Assembly (NCBI GenBank): GCA_947034895.1
Contig: OX344762.1
Span: 7,941,501 to 8,005,500 of the forward strand
Direction: 5' to 3'
Length of the DNA stretch: 64,000 nucleotides
DNA from: Rhytidiadelphus loreus
Taxonomy: Eukaryota > Streptophyta > Bryopsida > Hypnales > Hylocomiaceae
Of the stretch, positions 23,944 to 35,822 are shown in pieces. The notes below the pieces were generated by a model. It was not told the DNA's origin. It worked only from the letters and a program-made list of their open reading frames with translations, and did no database searches. A program made the position numbers and the translations under genes. Position 1 is the first letter of the stretch. Each line of letters begins with the position of its first letter.

Positions 23944-24867
23944 CACTAAAAAGGATATTTAGTGTTCAATTACATTTAGTGTACTTACCACCCTACTCCA
24001 CACAACAATAAATTTGAACTTTGCGGGAATTAGTGCAATATTAGACTTCAATGCGCCGCCTCCAACTTCTCTTTCTTTCTGTTATTTCCTTCCTTGGCCT
24101 TACTTTGAGTTTCACCTTTCTTTGCCTCCCCGCACACACTTTCCTGATTTTGGCTTCCTTGCTCTTCATTAGAGAAAATCTAGGGTCTCAAGAAGGCTGC
24201 TCCGCAGCCTATAAGGGACCCTGAAATTTGTTTGTTTTTTTGCAAAAGAAATCGTTTTCCCCCTATTACCGCCCATCTAAATCTGCAATGGCAGCAACGT
24301 AGAAATCAAAATTAATGAATAAAAAATTGACTAAAAAAATAAAAATAAAATAAAATTCTCAAGTTGAAATAAATTTTTGAATTTTTTAAAAAAAATTTAA
24401 AAGAAAAATTCGCAAAAACTGGTAGATTTTGAGATATTCACCTTGGCTGACACCAAAGGTGCGGCACTTTTTGGGGTGACAGACCAAGTTCGAAATAGCT
24501 TGGTCTGTCACCACGAGGCAACCCTCTAGAGAGACCCCAAAATTTCTCTAGTGTCTTCTTCCTCCGTTCCTCTCTTCCTCCACTCTTCTCCTCCGATACT
24601 CAAGTGACGGATTTGGGGGGGGGAGGGGGTATACTCCGCCTTCCCGCCACTGTTCCGATTTGAATCTCCCGCTCCTTCTCTGCTTATTCTCTCCCATTTT
24701 TTAATATGTTCTAACACTAAATGTAAACCTCTTCAGATTTCAGATTTACCATAGAGTACATTTATTGTTAGAAATTAGATTTAATGTTACTTACTTTAGT
24801 AGAGTTAATGATATTTAGTGTCAAGGTTTGTAAATAGTTTTGCTAACACTAAATATCCTTTTTAGTG
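23944..24867. mobile_element. 924-bp MITE with perfect 23-bp TIR, nested insertion inside
   Basis: A perfect 23-bp inverted repeat begins CACTAAAAAGGATATTTAG. TA occurs on both sides (23942-23943 and 24868-24869). Several AGTGTTA/TAACACT motifs lie near the ends. It encloses a second element at 24167-24553. The TA flanks suggest a Tc1/mariner-Stowaway-like target, whereas the CACTA start suggests CACTA. A shorter relative sits at 56531-56803. Confidence 0.75.
24167..24553. mobile_element. 387-bp MITE nested in the 924-bp element
   Basis: Left end CATTAGAGAAAATCTAGGGT and reversed right end CACTAGAGAAATTTTGGGGT form an inverted repeat. The direct repeat TCTT flanks it (24163-24166, 24554-24557). 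It shares the GATATTCACC..GGCTGAC block and A-rich core with the 370-bp element at 1374-1743. It also contains an internal inverted repeat around CAGACCAAGTTCGAAATAGC. Non-coding. Confidence 0.65.
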
Positions 24868-24869
24868 TA

Positions 24870-27365
24870 ATATAATCTTTTTACTTTTGGAAACTATTCT
24901 TGTGACTTTAGCTAGCAACTCGCTTGTGTGAAATCCACTACAAAATCTACTTTTGTCATTATTTAGATGTTCAATACAAATATACAATAGTTTGACCAAA
25001 TAGTTGAAATGGCATAACCATTAGATGATTTATAAGGTCTCTAGAAGATTGTTTAAACTTCATTCCCTTCTCCACTCTCCTTACAAATTCTAGGATGAAA
25101 AGGCTTACAAGCAACTCAATAAACTAATTCAAAATGCAAATGTCAATTAAACCACATTACACTAGCTACAAATTATTGCATTCTTGAAGCTAAGAAACAC
25201 TTGGTACAATAGTGATTCAATGGCAAGAACTAAATGGAATCCCTTATTTCAAGTTCAACCAAAGCACACTATGTGATTACAAAAAAGAAATGCAGATAGT
25301 GCTCCTTCGCAATTGTCCTTCTATAACATATTGACATTTAGATAAATGACACCTACAAACCTAGTCAACAAACAAAGTTGCATTACAACCAAATCATAAG
25401 CACATAAGCCTAAGATTCAATTGAATGGTACAAATAAACATTGAGTCACATCTATGACAAATTAGAAGCTTCCTATTAGAACATAGTTTGACCAAGCTCT
25501 AAATGTCAGAGTTTTTTTTGTTGGAAATCAATAATAAAATCATCAAAAAAGCATGTTGGTGGAGGCTTGAAAATTTCCTTCATTGAATTGCCCTTTGGGT
25601 AGTGTAAAATTTGCCAAAGAAAATGAACAATTAGTTCAAGACTTTGGAGTAAATTAAAAAGTATGGAAAAACTAAATGAGCCAAGTTTACAAAAGGAGAT
25701 CTTAAGAGACAAAGAAGTTAGGAAAAATAGAAACTAGATGGGGAGAACCTTCTTGAGAGCTAAATAAGTCTCAACTACTTCTACTTCCTTTCAGTTTAGA
25801 CACTCACAAATAAGTCCCAAATGTCTTAATGTAGCTTTGTATTATTTCTACGCGTGCATCCAAAGACTTTAGGCTCCTAAAATGTTCTTGATAATTTTGC
25901 TCTAAGATGACCAAGTGGCTAAAATCTTTATAGTCTGTGAGCATTCTATTGAATACATGTGCTCCAATCTACCCAACACATCCATCACAAAAAGCAATAT
26001 GAGCAAAAATGATCATTAAGCAAAATTTGATAAGGCACAATACCAATGTCTATGAACAAAAGCGTAAGTTAGGCTTTTAAAAAGACCTCAACTGTTTGTT
26101 GTTTTGATGTGGTATATATGTGTCACCCATCTCTATCTAACAAAGTCTTAGCTCCAACAGACCATTTCAATACCTTAGCAGTCACCACATTGAGGTCTCG
26201 TTGACACCAATCCATACGGAAGCATGTATGTGTCCTCATTTGCAATTGCAAATCTCCAATCTTAATTTGTCACAACTTCATTGTTGCCTTGGTCTCCATT
26301 TGCATCTTCACTATTGCCTTCATTTCCGCCTTCAATAATTCCACCTCTTCCTTCATATGTGTCATGTATATCTCTAACAACTTCATCTTCTTTGCAAGGT
26401 CCATTGAAAATGCTTGGATACTTGGAGTTGGAAGAGATGGGAGAATTGAGAAAATTGAAGGTAACATGGAGAGAGGGGGTCGAATGAATAAAAATTGGGA
26501 TGGACAAACCACATCCAACCGGCAAGCCAATCTCTTCTCTAAACCTCTCGAAAGCACTCTCCCCACCTCCCTCAATGCTTTCAAAGAATCATCCTTTAAT
26601 CCAGTTCCTTTTGATTTACAAAATGGCACTAATTAATACAAATGATGTAGATATACAACAACGTAGCAATGAGAAATCAACAACCATACAGTAGTTGGTA
26701 ATCACAACCCTCAGAAAATCTCACCTCACAATGCATCAATTCAAATACTTCACAAAGACAATCAGGAAGTGACATCAACCAATCATGAAATGAAACAAAA
26801 AATAGGGCAAGACACAAAAAACAAACTAGTTTAGACATTATAATCACTCATGGCAAAAGCTAGACAACCTACCACGGCAAAATAGACACAGTTGAACAGA
26901 AAAAGCAATCAGATAGTAGTAAAAAACTTTCAACTTCCCTTCCACAATGAGTTGCACGTGAATCAAAACATGAATGAAACTCAACTTTATTCTATGAGCA
27001 AAGCGGAGAATAACACATCACCAATAGTAGTCGTTAATTGTGACAATCAAGCCATGCTCACACGTGGTGTCAAAATCAAATGCAACACAAGCAAACTGTA
27101 ATATCAATGCAAGAGAGTTTTGTTGTTGTAGCATGTTTTGATTGATCAAGGAGAGGCAAATTAAGACTGATATAATGCTCACTACTAGCTTTGTGCAAAT
27201 TTTCAATAGGGTGGGTATGAGGTAGAAATTTTATTGGTCTGGCAGTGGAAAAAATCTAAGAGAAATCTCTACTACTACTAGATAGTATTAACTTACTAAC
27301 TGTAAATCTACCTAACATAATCTAAATGCACGAGACTTTCACCGTTGTAGTATACTTTGATTGGT
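24870..27365. other. AT-rich intergenic, mostly unassigned
   Basis: No recognisable protein, RNA gene or transposon ends, apart from the coiled-coil-like open frame listed separately at 26270-26629. Confidence 0.35.
26270..26629 (-). other. 119-codon open frame with coiled-coil-like tail, unrecognised
   Basis: The minus-strand frame ends in a heptad-like, charged stretch (EIYMTHMKEEVELLKAEMKA, then IVKMQME). The opposite strand is also open for 115 codons, so one of the two is a shadow. I could not link either to a family or to neighbouring exons. It may be a decayed gene fragment or chance. Confidence 0.2.
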
Positions 27366-28109
27366 TAACCCAGTAACGCCACTGGTGCCATTCTCTGGCC
27401 CCCGGATGACAAACAAATGAATTTTTTTTTATGTGAAAGCATTTTTTCATCCTAATTTTCCTTGTTGACCTTTCATGTTGGATTATGAAGAGTATTCAAT
27501 TGAGTTTGTATTCTTGCCAGTGTTTCTCTTCACATAAATGGGAAGTTAGTGAAAAAAACGGATCCCAAAATATGCTATTTTTAGTGGATTTGGGGAAGTT
27601 GTTTCTCCTTCCTCTAAATCTGAAATTTCTTCACAAAAAAGATTTTTTTTGAGTTTGAGCCCAATTAACAAAACAAAGGTCATCTACTTTAGTTTCTACT
27701 CCAATTTGAATTTTGAAAAAATTCCTACTATCAAATATTTTATTGCAATTTGAACTTTAGATGTATTTTCAATGTCAACTAAATTCTAATTATAGAATGA
27801 CATGGAAACTGAGTTTATACTATGATGTTTGTCATTGTAATATACACATATGGTGAAATTTTCAGATTTTTTAAAACAATTTTCTATTTGATGTGATTTT
27901 TCTTCACTTTTTCTTCAAAAATTCTCAAAAAAATCAATTTTCCACAGAAAAATCAATTTTTTTGGTGAAGTAAAGAAGACATGTAATTTCATCTCTGAAA
28001 AATAACTATAAATTTTTTCATACATATCTAGGTGCAAAACGGCAGCAAACTAAGTGATGGGTAGAAAGACTTGAAATCAGTGGTCATAGGTTCATCATTT
28101 AAGGGTTAA
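27366..28109 (+). mobile_element. TTAA-bounded element, body family 5, 744 bp
   Basis: It starts TTAACCCAGTAACGCC and ends TCATTTAAGGGTTAA. Internal blocks (TTTGAGCCCAATTAACAAAAC, CACTTTTTCTTCAAAAATTC, GACATGTAATTTCATCTCTG) recur near 38186-38765 and 59160-59830, defining a family. Non-coding. Confidence 0.55.
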
Positions 28110-28237
28110 GCAATCAAAAAAGTCAAGCAACTCAATTCTCCTACATTGACATTATGTCTAGTAATTACAAAGTAGGCAAAGTCATCAAGAAGAATTACAG
28201 ATCAATACCAACCTTGTGGCTCATGACTCAGTAGGTC

Positions 28238-28860
28238 CTAACGACAATTATTCTTAATAACTTGACCTGCTTTGCAATTATCGGAAAAGTAGATGAGAGC
28301 ACACCAAACCGCAATGGTTTGAACATAAAAATAGCTCTCAGCCGAGGCTAAACAAGCTACAACACCAATTGCAAAGAGCAAACAACAGAGATAACAACAG
28401 ATATATCCACAATGCAAGCCGATAAGGTACACAAAATTGTCACAAAAGAATGGTAAAATATTCCAAGCTCCAGTTTTGCGTCTTCATCTGTCTTCTTCCA
28501 ACACCTCGTATTCGTGAGCTGTACTTAATTGATAAACTTTGGAAAAACGTTCACACTGAAATCATTAATGTTTTCAATCGCCGTCCTCCATAACAAAACA
28601 AAACCAAAAATTAAGGAAGAAGTAAAAACACGGAAGTTACATACTTCTCCGGAGCACTCGAGGGAGATAGAGAGGCGTCAATTGAAACTTCGTTGTCGGT
28701 GCGAACACCCGTGCGAACACCTCGGTCGGCCTCGGGCTTGGAATTGAATCAAGATTCTACACACCCAAACTACAAATAGTCCCATCGTACCTAATCAACG
28801 TCAGCTGAGAATCCTCAAACCCTAAGACATTACCCACGATGCAAGAGAGCACCGCACAGT
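28238..28860 (-). other. Possible minus-strand gene 5' end or fragment
   Basis: Composition rises at 28450-28850, and AAACCCTAAG (28819-28828), a telo-box-like motif common in plant leaders, appears in an orientation suiting a minus-strand promoter. Below it a 64-codon minus frame (28238-28432) is hydrophobic and cysteine-rich (YLIGLHCGYICCYLCCLLFA), like a membrane segment. I recognise no family and could not join exons. Confidence 0.2.
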
Positions 28861-29950
28861 AATAAATTAAGAGTAAGAGTAATTTTCTAATTTTTTAATT
28901 CATAAAAGCTTCTAAATTTAATATCTTTTCAGCCATGAGTTGAAACTCCACTAAACAAAGTCAATGCACTCCTCCTCATAAAGACCTTTCTAATGGTATC
29001 AAGAACGCGACCAAGTGACGCATGGTCTAAACAATCCATAATTTAGGATAATTTAAGATTAAAAAATAACCCAAAAATTCATAACTTTCATATTGTATAT
29101 CCAAACGCCACAAAACAAAGTCTTGGCATCCTTCTTCACAATAAAAAAGATTCATGATTTAGAATAATTTAAAATCCAAAAATAATTCAATATCCATCAC
29201 TTTCACATCGTATGTCTAAATGCCATGAAACAAAGTCCGTGCACCCATCCTCAATGAGGGCTTTTTGACTAATAACACAACCAAGGAACACATAGTTTTG
29301 GAGATCTCATTGTATCAAAGAAAAAAAAAGAAAAAAACTCAATTGATTGTATAGATGTATTTGTTGCAGTCTGAAAGGAGAAGCTTTGTACTCCAAACAA
29401 TGGGGGATGTATGTGAGAACTAAATAATTGTTTGAATTATAGTTGTTAGTTGAAGTCAACGTTTTTTTTCCACCAAGAACGTTTCAAAGGATTCAAACGT
29501 CTTTGGGGTTTGGTGAAAAAGTGTCCGCCGGACTTTGTGAGTGGCATCAAAAGAAAATGTAATGTTATTTATTCCAATAGCTAGTGAAATGGTGGAGTTG
29601 AGGTGTTGGTTAAGTCCATGTTGAAAAAGATAGTTTAAATTTATATATATTTCAATGTATTTCAACATATAGATAAGAATATGAGTTATTTCTCAAGGGG
29701 ATTTAATAATTAATAAAGTCCTTGAAATGTTTGGAAACCCAAATTTATCAAGGAGAATTAATGTATCTGGATATTGGGTTGAACTATGAATAGTTTCGTC
29801 ATTTTGGGATGCAAATTGTCCAATTTTTATTATGATAAATAAAATTGGAGGCTCCAAGATGAATTTTATTATTCATTACGTGGTTGTATAATTGTATTCA
29901 TCACTATGTAATTCATTGAAGCAAGCAAGTTTAGGGCAAAAGTACATAGT
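28861..29950. other. AT-rich intergenic
   Basis: Imperfect direct repeats of a roughly 120-bp unit (AAATGCCAYRAAACAAAGTC, TTCATAACTTTCA) occur near 28920-29230 and again near 48060-48330. Otherwise nothing recognised. Confidence 0.35.
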
Positions 29951-30524
29951 TTAATCCCTAAAAGACCAAACATTGTTTTTTGGCAACATAGCGATTTTAG
30001 GCAGCTCCCTATAGGCGGAATTTTTTTTTTCTTTGAAAATTTCACACAATGTGTGCCTGAGGAGTAGCTCTAAGGCACAACAATTTTCATAACTTTTGAC
30101 TACATGGTTAAAAAGTTATTGCATGATATGTAATTTTCAATGCTTAGTGGGCAGCCCAAAAATTTCTTAAAAAACTAAAAATATATAATGTAGAATTTTT
30201 ATTACAACATTACCACCGTTGGAATTGGAATTTTTCAATTTTATAATTAAATTCTTAACAATTTAGTGTTTTGAATCACTTTGTACTTCTTTCTATTTAC
30301 TATTTTTTTCCTATATGTTGTGCAATTCCAAATGATCTAAAAAATTTCAAGCATGTAGCCAGCTTGACTTGAAAAATGAATCCAAAGAGTAACCACCATT
30401 TTACACATTTTTTCATACAAATGTGACATCGTGAAGTGCAACTACCTATATTTTCCCACGGCCAAAAAAATGATTTTTGTCAATTCAAACGCTAATATCT
30501 TCCAACCTACATCTTCTAACTAGA
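29951..30524 (+). mobile_element. Truncated TTAA element, family 2
   Basis: It starts TTAATCCCTAAAAGACC and follows the 49206-50120 copy closely (GTTTTTTGGCAACATAGC, CATAACTTTTGACTACATGG, AAGCATGTAGCCA) until near ACATCTTCTAACTAG. There the Tc1-like coding sequence begins. The right TTAA end is missing. Confidence 0.7.
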
Positions 30525-30862
30525 ATAGTGGAACAAAGTCATTTGGAATGATGAGTTCACCTACAAAATTGGTAAGACCTCATGTCAAATACAGGTTTGG
30601 CAAAATTCTTTTGAATAATACTTGGAAAGTCATCTTGCACCAACCTTTAAAAGGAGAAGTTGGGAGGACTTTTGTGATGATATGGCAAGTTTTCTACGGT
30701 TTATTAAAGTCTCCACTTAGCCTTATGCCTCTCCAACATAGCATTATTGCTTATTTTGTTGAAACTATGTATGAAAGGTCTCTAAAGGAGTTTATTCTAG
30801 GAGCAATCTTCGTAGAAGATGGAGCTCTAGTGCACCACAATCAACTCATAAAAAATGGCATG

Positions 30863-31791
30863 CACTAGAAGAAAATGAGGGTTTTGCAACTATAGTATGC
30901 AACTCATTTTGTAGTTGCATAGGACGTTTGCAACTAGGTGACAATGTAGAGTTCGTAGTTGCAGTGGACAAGTCGCATTAGTTGCAGTCTAGTTGCAAAG
31001 TTTTTTGTCATCCGACACCATACAAAGAACTTCATCCTTATGTGCAACTTGTTTGCAACTTGCTTGCAACTTGTAAATTTGTAAATTTTAAAATATAAAT
31101 CTCAATGATTTGTAGATTTCAAATTTTCAGATCTACCTCCTTTCTAGATTTTTGAATTTCAGAACTACCTTTTTCTTAGATTTTTGAATTTCAAATCTAC
31201 CTTTTTCTAGATTTCAAAATTTCAAATCTACCCTCTTCCAAGATTTCAAAATTTCAGATCTACCTTCTTCCTAGATTTCAAAATTCAATTTCCTAAATTA
31301 TAAAATTTCTTGAATTTTAATTATTTTTTAAATTCTTATATACAAAATCTACAAATTGTAGAAACCCACAAATTATAGAAATTTTAGAATTCTATCAAAA
31401 GAATTCATTACATAAGACTATAACAACTTACAAGTCTTATATGTTCAATTTAATGGTACTCTTTACAATTGATATGGGTCAATTGATATAACACAAATGG
31501 GAATGAACTTTGAAAGCAACTAGGAAACAACTAGCGTACAACTAGGAAACAACTATGGTCATTTTACAGTTGCATAATAGTTGCATAGGACACTAGTTGT
31601 TTCCTAGTCTTTTTTTGCAACTACAGAATGACTACTTTGCAACTAAAACAATGAATGAATGTTGTAAAACAATGACACAAAACAACTACATTAGATTTGG
31701 TGCAAATAGAGAGGAAACTAGTTGCATGACAGTTGCATAGGGCACTAGTTGCATAGTAGTTGGTTGTGCCGGACATGTTTTTCTTCTTCAT
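30863..31791. mobile_element. CACTA-type non-autonomous element, 929 bp, TSD ATG
   Basis: It begins CACTAGAAGAAAATGAGG. The reversed right end carries GAAGAAAAACATG, so the terminal repeat is imperfect. ATG is duplicated at 30860-30862 and 31792-31794. Removing the insert and one ATG restores collinearity of the interrupted transposase, which fixes the boundaries independently. Both subterminal zones are packed with GTTGCA/TGCAAC motifs (TAGTTGCATA, CAACTAGGAAACAACTA). Non-coding; the 72-codon minus frame inside is a by-product of the repeats. Confidence 0.85.
31110..31285 (+). repeat. About five tandem copies of a ~35-40-bp unit
   Basis: The unit has the form TTTCAGATCTACCTTCTTCCTAGATTT followed by AAAATT. 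Copies differ by small changes (for example CTCCTTTCTAG, TTTTTCTTAG, CTCTTCCAAG). It lies in the core of the CACTA element. Confidence 0.8.
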
Positions 31792-32000
31792 ATGAAGCTC
31801 TTCAATTGGAGAAGCTTCATTGGCCTTTGCAATTGCCATGCCTCAACCCCATTGAAAACCTATGGGTCAAGATGAAGTTGGAAGTTAAAAAGCACCCAAC
31901 TATACCAAGCAACATCGAGGAAATGAAAGTGGCCTTAAAAGAAATCTAGGATGTCATTAGGCACATTGGAGAAGCATTGTTAGACTGTCTCCATTTTGCT

Positions 32001-35000
32001 AAAAAGTATGTTCTAACACATATTATACATATTCAAGATACAAAATCACAATGAAAAGAACCATAAAAAATGACAATCTTTAATACAATTTTTCTTGAAA
32101 AAGCCCTCTTGAGTTCATTATTGTACAAATCCACCAATCTCAATAACCATTAAACATGTAACAATTATTTGAAATGGGTTGCAATTAGGTGTACAAAAGT
32201 CACCTAATTCACTCTTTTACAATGAAATTTCTTTGTGCAAGAATTGAAGCCAATTGACTACACTTATTTACCCCGCTAGCAAATTCACAAAAGTAGTGTC
32301 ACTTGCAAATTAATGTCCTTACAAAAACATTGCTTTGCACGAATGCCCTAGTCTAAACTAGTGTGACTTTGATAAATTAGTGTCACTTGCACTAGTAGGA
32401 TAGATCAGTGTGGTGCAAGAAGAATCTCAGATTCGTCAACATGGCACATTTCATCGTGCCTGGACTGAATATGTGATTCTGAAGTGCAAACAGTCCCAAG
32501 ACTGAAGAATTCTGCGGTTTTGGAAAAAGAAGTGGACTGAGTTTTACGTAAAAAATCAGACCTTCCAATCTTACAGAAATTGCTCTGCAAATCGCTAGTA
32601 AGCTCATAAAGTGAGATCTCTAATCCTTTTCAGCAACTGCTTCACGTGCTTTCTCTAGAATCTAAGCTTAAGAAATTGATTGGTTTAGTTGACAGGTTAA
32701 ACATGACTTCGTTGGAAATGTTGTCTAATTCATCGATCTACAGGCTTTGATTATGGCATTACGCTGCTCAAATTATGAGCAGGGTTTGTGATGTGGCAGT
32801 GGAATTAACTCAGAATATATATACCATGTAAGGATGACTTTGATTCAGTTCAGGCAAAATGTATGTTACTCCGTATATATGTTTTATGAACTCTCGACAG
32901 TTTCAATACTCCCAACAAGTTTCAGCAACTTGCCGATAAATATATGCATGCAGGGAATAATCCGGAGAACCATGAGTTGTGTTTGCTGATGTTGGTCAAT
33001 TTCCACAGCTCCGCCTTTCACGTACATCGCTCAAACCCGAAGAATCCGATTTCAGGAGTTTAGAAAAAAGACCACTTCCATGCACAGGAATTGGAAAACG
33101 GTTTGTCTTATTTGAAAATTTGAAAGTTTTTCGATTCTAGCCTAAGTATTACATACCCAAACGAAAGAAAGTTGACATTATGTATCTAAATCTTGCATTT
33201 AAGGACATCAAATGCACAACAACACTACATAGTGTTGATTTTGGATGTACTGTACTGTTGGTTTTGGGTATACTTATGAGGATGGTTGTCAAGTGTACAA
33301 TACATTAGGGCCTTAGTGTAAACTCTTGTCCTCTACATGTGCATGTACGGGTTGTCCCTATGGACACTTTATGTACTTCACTTCTACGACTCACTATTAA
33401 CACTAGTTACTTCCAACCAATGAAAAGTTTTCTAATGTGCAAACACAAAAAAGTAAGCATTCATTTATTACAATACAAAAACTTGTAAATTATAAGAGAA
33501 AAAAGTAATGTTTAGAGGATATGGCATCCCTTCCAGAAATCACTTTTGTAAATATACAAAGAAAATTTCAAGGTGCATATATCCAAGCATGAATTGCGAA
33601 TCTTTTCATCCAAAATTTAAAGATGCTGGGATATATTTCTTCAATCGGTGCAGTTGCTGTAACCCACTCAAATGCTGTAACCCACTCAGATCTTAAGCAT
33701 TTTTACATCAATTTCCTTGTGCTAAAACACATAATGAGAGGTGTCAAACCTTGTTATTCCTGCTCTACAATTTACAAGTTTGTTTCCGAAGTGAACTTTG
33801 TATTCTTCCTCACCGTACGATTCTTTCTTCTTTCCTCAACTTACGTTAGTATCCCTCACTTTGTAGAGTTTTGGAACACAATTTTTAAATTGGCCCTCAT
33901 CTGCAGCTAGTCAGCCCTGACACCCGTACTAGTACCCTTCACACTGAACCCTGTCAAGAAAATCTGAAGAAATTTTGTTGGAAGCAGGAGAATTCAGACC
34001 CCCAAAAGCCACATGACAGCAAAAAGTTGTGCAACCGATCCAGCCAGTTTCAGTAGCAATTGCCCTGTGTTTGAAAGAGAGTGAAAAAAGCCTGGCTTTT
34101 TTTCAGCAACATTCAACCTTGTTGAATGAAATTTGTACTGAAATTAATTGATAAGAAAAATTTCAGAAGATTGTGTCTTCTTGTTGCTGATCTGAAGAGC
34201 TAATAAAATTTGCCGACTTCATGGACTAATGAAAATAGTGCGTACACCATCAAGGCATGAGATGACCATCACGAGAGGAAGCATAAGGGGAAGACTGGGC
34301 CGCAATAAAAACCTGAGAGCGGACAAAACCTCAACTTCCTGCAATGCTAAGACCTTCTAAAGAGAACTAGGATCATAGAAAACGCGCGCTTGCAAAAATA
34401 ATGCATTCACCGGCTTTCGGTTCCATTCTCTAGCTAGTGAAACAGAAAGAATCCTTGTTTCGACCTTGGATTTTTAACTGATGGCACTCCAGTGATATTG
34501 TGCAGTGACGACTCCTCTAGTAAGCTTCAATCTGTTCACATTTTCCATGGCTCTCCAATTTTTGCATCTGACTGACTGACTTACTTAAGTAACCTATTTG
34601 AGGATCTCACAACAACAACAACAACAACAACAACAAAGCTGATATTAAGAAGGGCTGTCTGCGACAATCCCTTTAGTTAGAGGTGTAGGACAAGGTATTC
34701 GATCAGAAGTCCATCTCCGAGTAACATTAAAATTCTGCTAACAAACTGCTGTCTGTCTACCAGCACTGGCTGGAGCAACAAAATGGTGGTGTTAAATATT
34801 AGCTTCAAGACACACTCTCGATCGTTTCATTGATTTGTGATCTGTATCGGATCTTCAGGCACGTGTGGCTACGAGTGCTGTATAACCTTGAAACAAACAA
34901 GCCCATCGATATCGCAGGGTTCATTCAGTTTGGCACAAAATCATTCTCTGTCTTTGCGGCAATTCATTCCAGGGTTGAGGAGTGTGGCACAGATATGGCG

Positions 35001-35822
35001 TGTGAGATCGATGGTTGGAGAGGTATCTGTCTATCATTAAATTGAATTGTACGAAATGTAGAAAAGCTGCGAGTACCACTTCAGTGGAATTGAATACCGG
35101 TATGACTTTTCTTCAAAATGATCCAAAACCGAGATCAATGGAGCTAGTCGAGCATCCAGAGACCCTTTAATTCTTCACCTTGTTTTGTACCTAGCTTCAG
35201 CAGCCCAACATTCGAATCGCTGATCGAATGGGATGCCGACAAATTAAACTCTTCAAAAGAGCTCACCAGTGACGTACATCGTGAGCCATCTACTCGATCG
35301 TTCAAGGAAGAATCAGGTCATGAAGATGGTCCATTTCTAGTACAGTTGATTGAAATACATCCTCTTAACTACATCCTAACCCTAACTACAACCCAACTCG
35401 TCCGAATAATCATCATTTGGGCATTGCTGTTCTTGTTATTGAGTTGTTTAAGTTTATGTTTGGTTTTGATGGGAGTCACAAAGGGGATTCCACATTGATT
35501 CTGGTAGCGTGCATATTCTGGGCATCCATAACTTAAGAATGCTATGAGTAGTGTTACTAGGAAGCTCTGAAACTAGAGCCCCAAAATCTCAATTTTAATT
35601 TTTTTTAAATTCGAGGTTTTTATTTTTGTGAAAAATTTATGGAAGTTCAGTTTCCAACTGGAACCAAGTTTGGTGCTCCAATCAATGTCTGTTTTTCAGA
35701 TTCAGAACTCATTGGAAATGAACCCATGGGGTGCTACTTTGGTGACAAATCAAGTCATGAACTGCACATGAGTGAGTTGGTATAAATGGAGCTCTTGCAA
35801 GTATCACATTTTTGGCACACAA
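32001..35822. other. Intergenic; mixed composition, no recognised gene
   Basis: The stretch 33900-35400 is less AT-rich than its surroundings and might be untranslated or decayed genic sequence, but its open frames (66-95 codons) show no domain. A 17-bp direct repeat GCTGTAACCCACTCA occurs at about 33656 and 33673. A block near 32355-32415 resembles part of GRAS intron 1 (see findings). Confidence 0.35.
34610..34636 (+). repeat. (CAA)n microsatellite
   Basis: Uninterrupted CAA/ACA trinucleotide repeat of about nine units. Confidence 0.95.

Larger units (their letters stand above)
30525..32000 (+). pseudogene. Tc1/mariner-type DDE transposase remnant, split by a CACTA insertion
   Basis: Read across frames, the left part gives NKVIWNDEFTYKIGK (first catalytic D at 30550) and APTFKRRSW/GRTFVMIWQVFYG. 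It then gives IFVEDGALVHHNQLIK (second D at 30818). The right part resumes at 31795 with EKLHWPLQLPCLNPIENLW (third catalytic E at 31854), VKMKLEVKKHPTIPSNIEEM and, past a TGG-to-TAG change, DVIRHIGEALLD. The domain is broken by at least two frameshifts, an in-frame TAG and the insertion at 30863-31791. With the insertion and one ATG removed, the two halves meet within the domain. The spacing from the second D to the E is then 34 residues, allowing one missing base in an A-run. DD34E is the Tc1 signature, whereas plant mariner-like elements are usually DD39D. The helix-turn-helix N-terminus and terminal repeats were not found. Confidence 0.85.

Noticed and set aside
30548..30868. Intact 106-codon protein
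   Set aside because: It is a mixture of true and shifted frames of the Tc1-like transposase and ends inside the inserted CACTA element.
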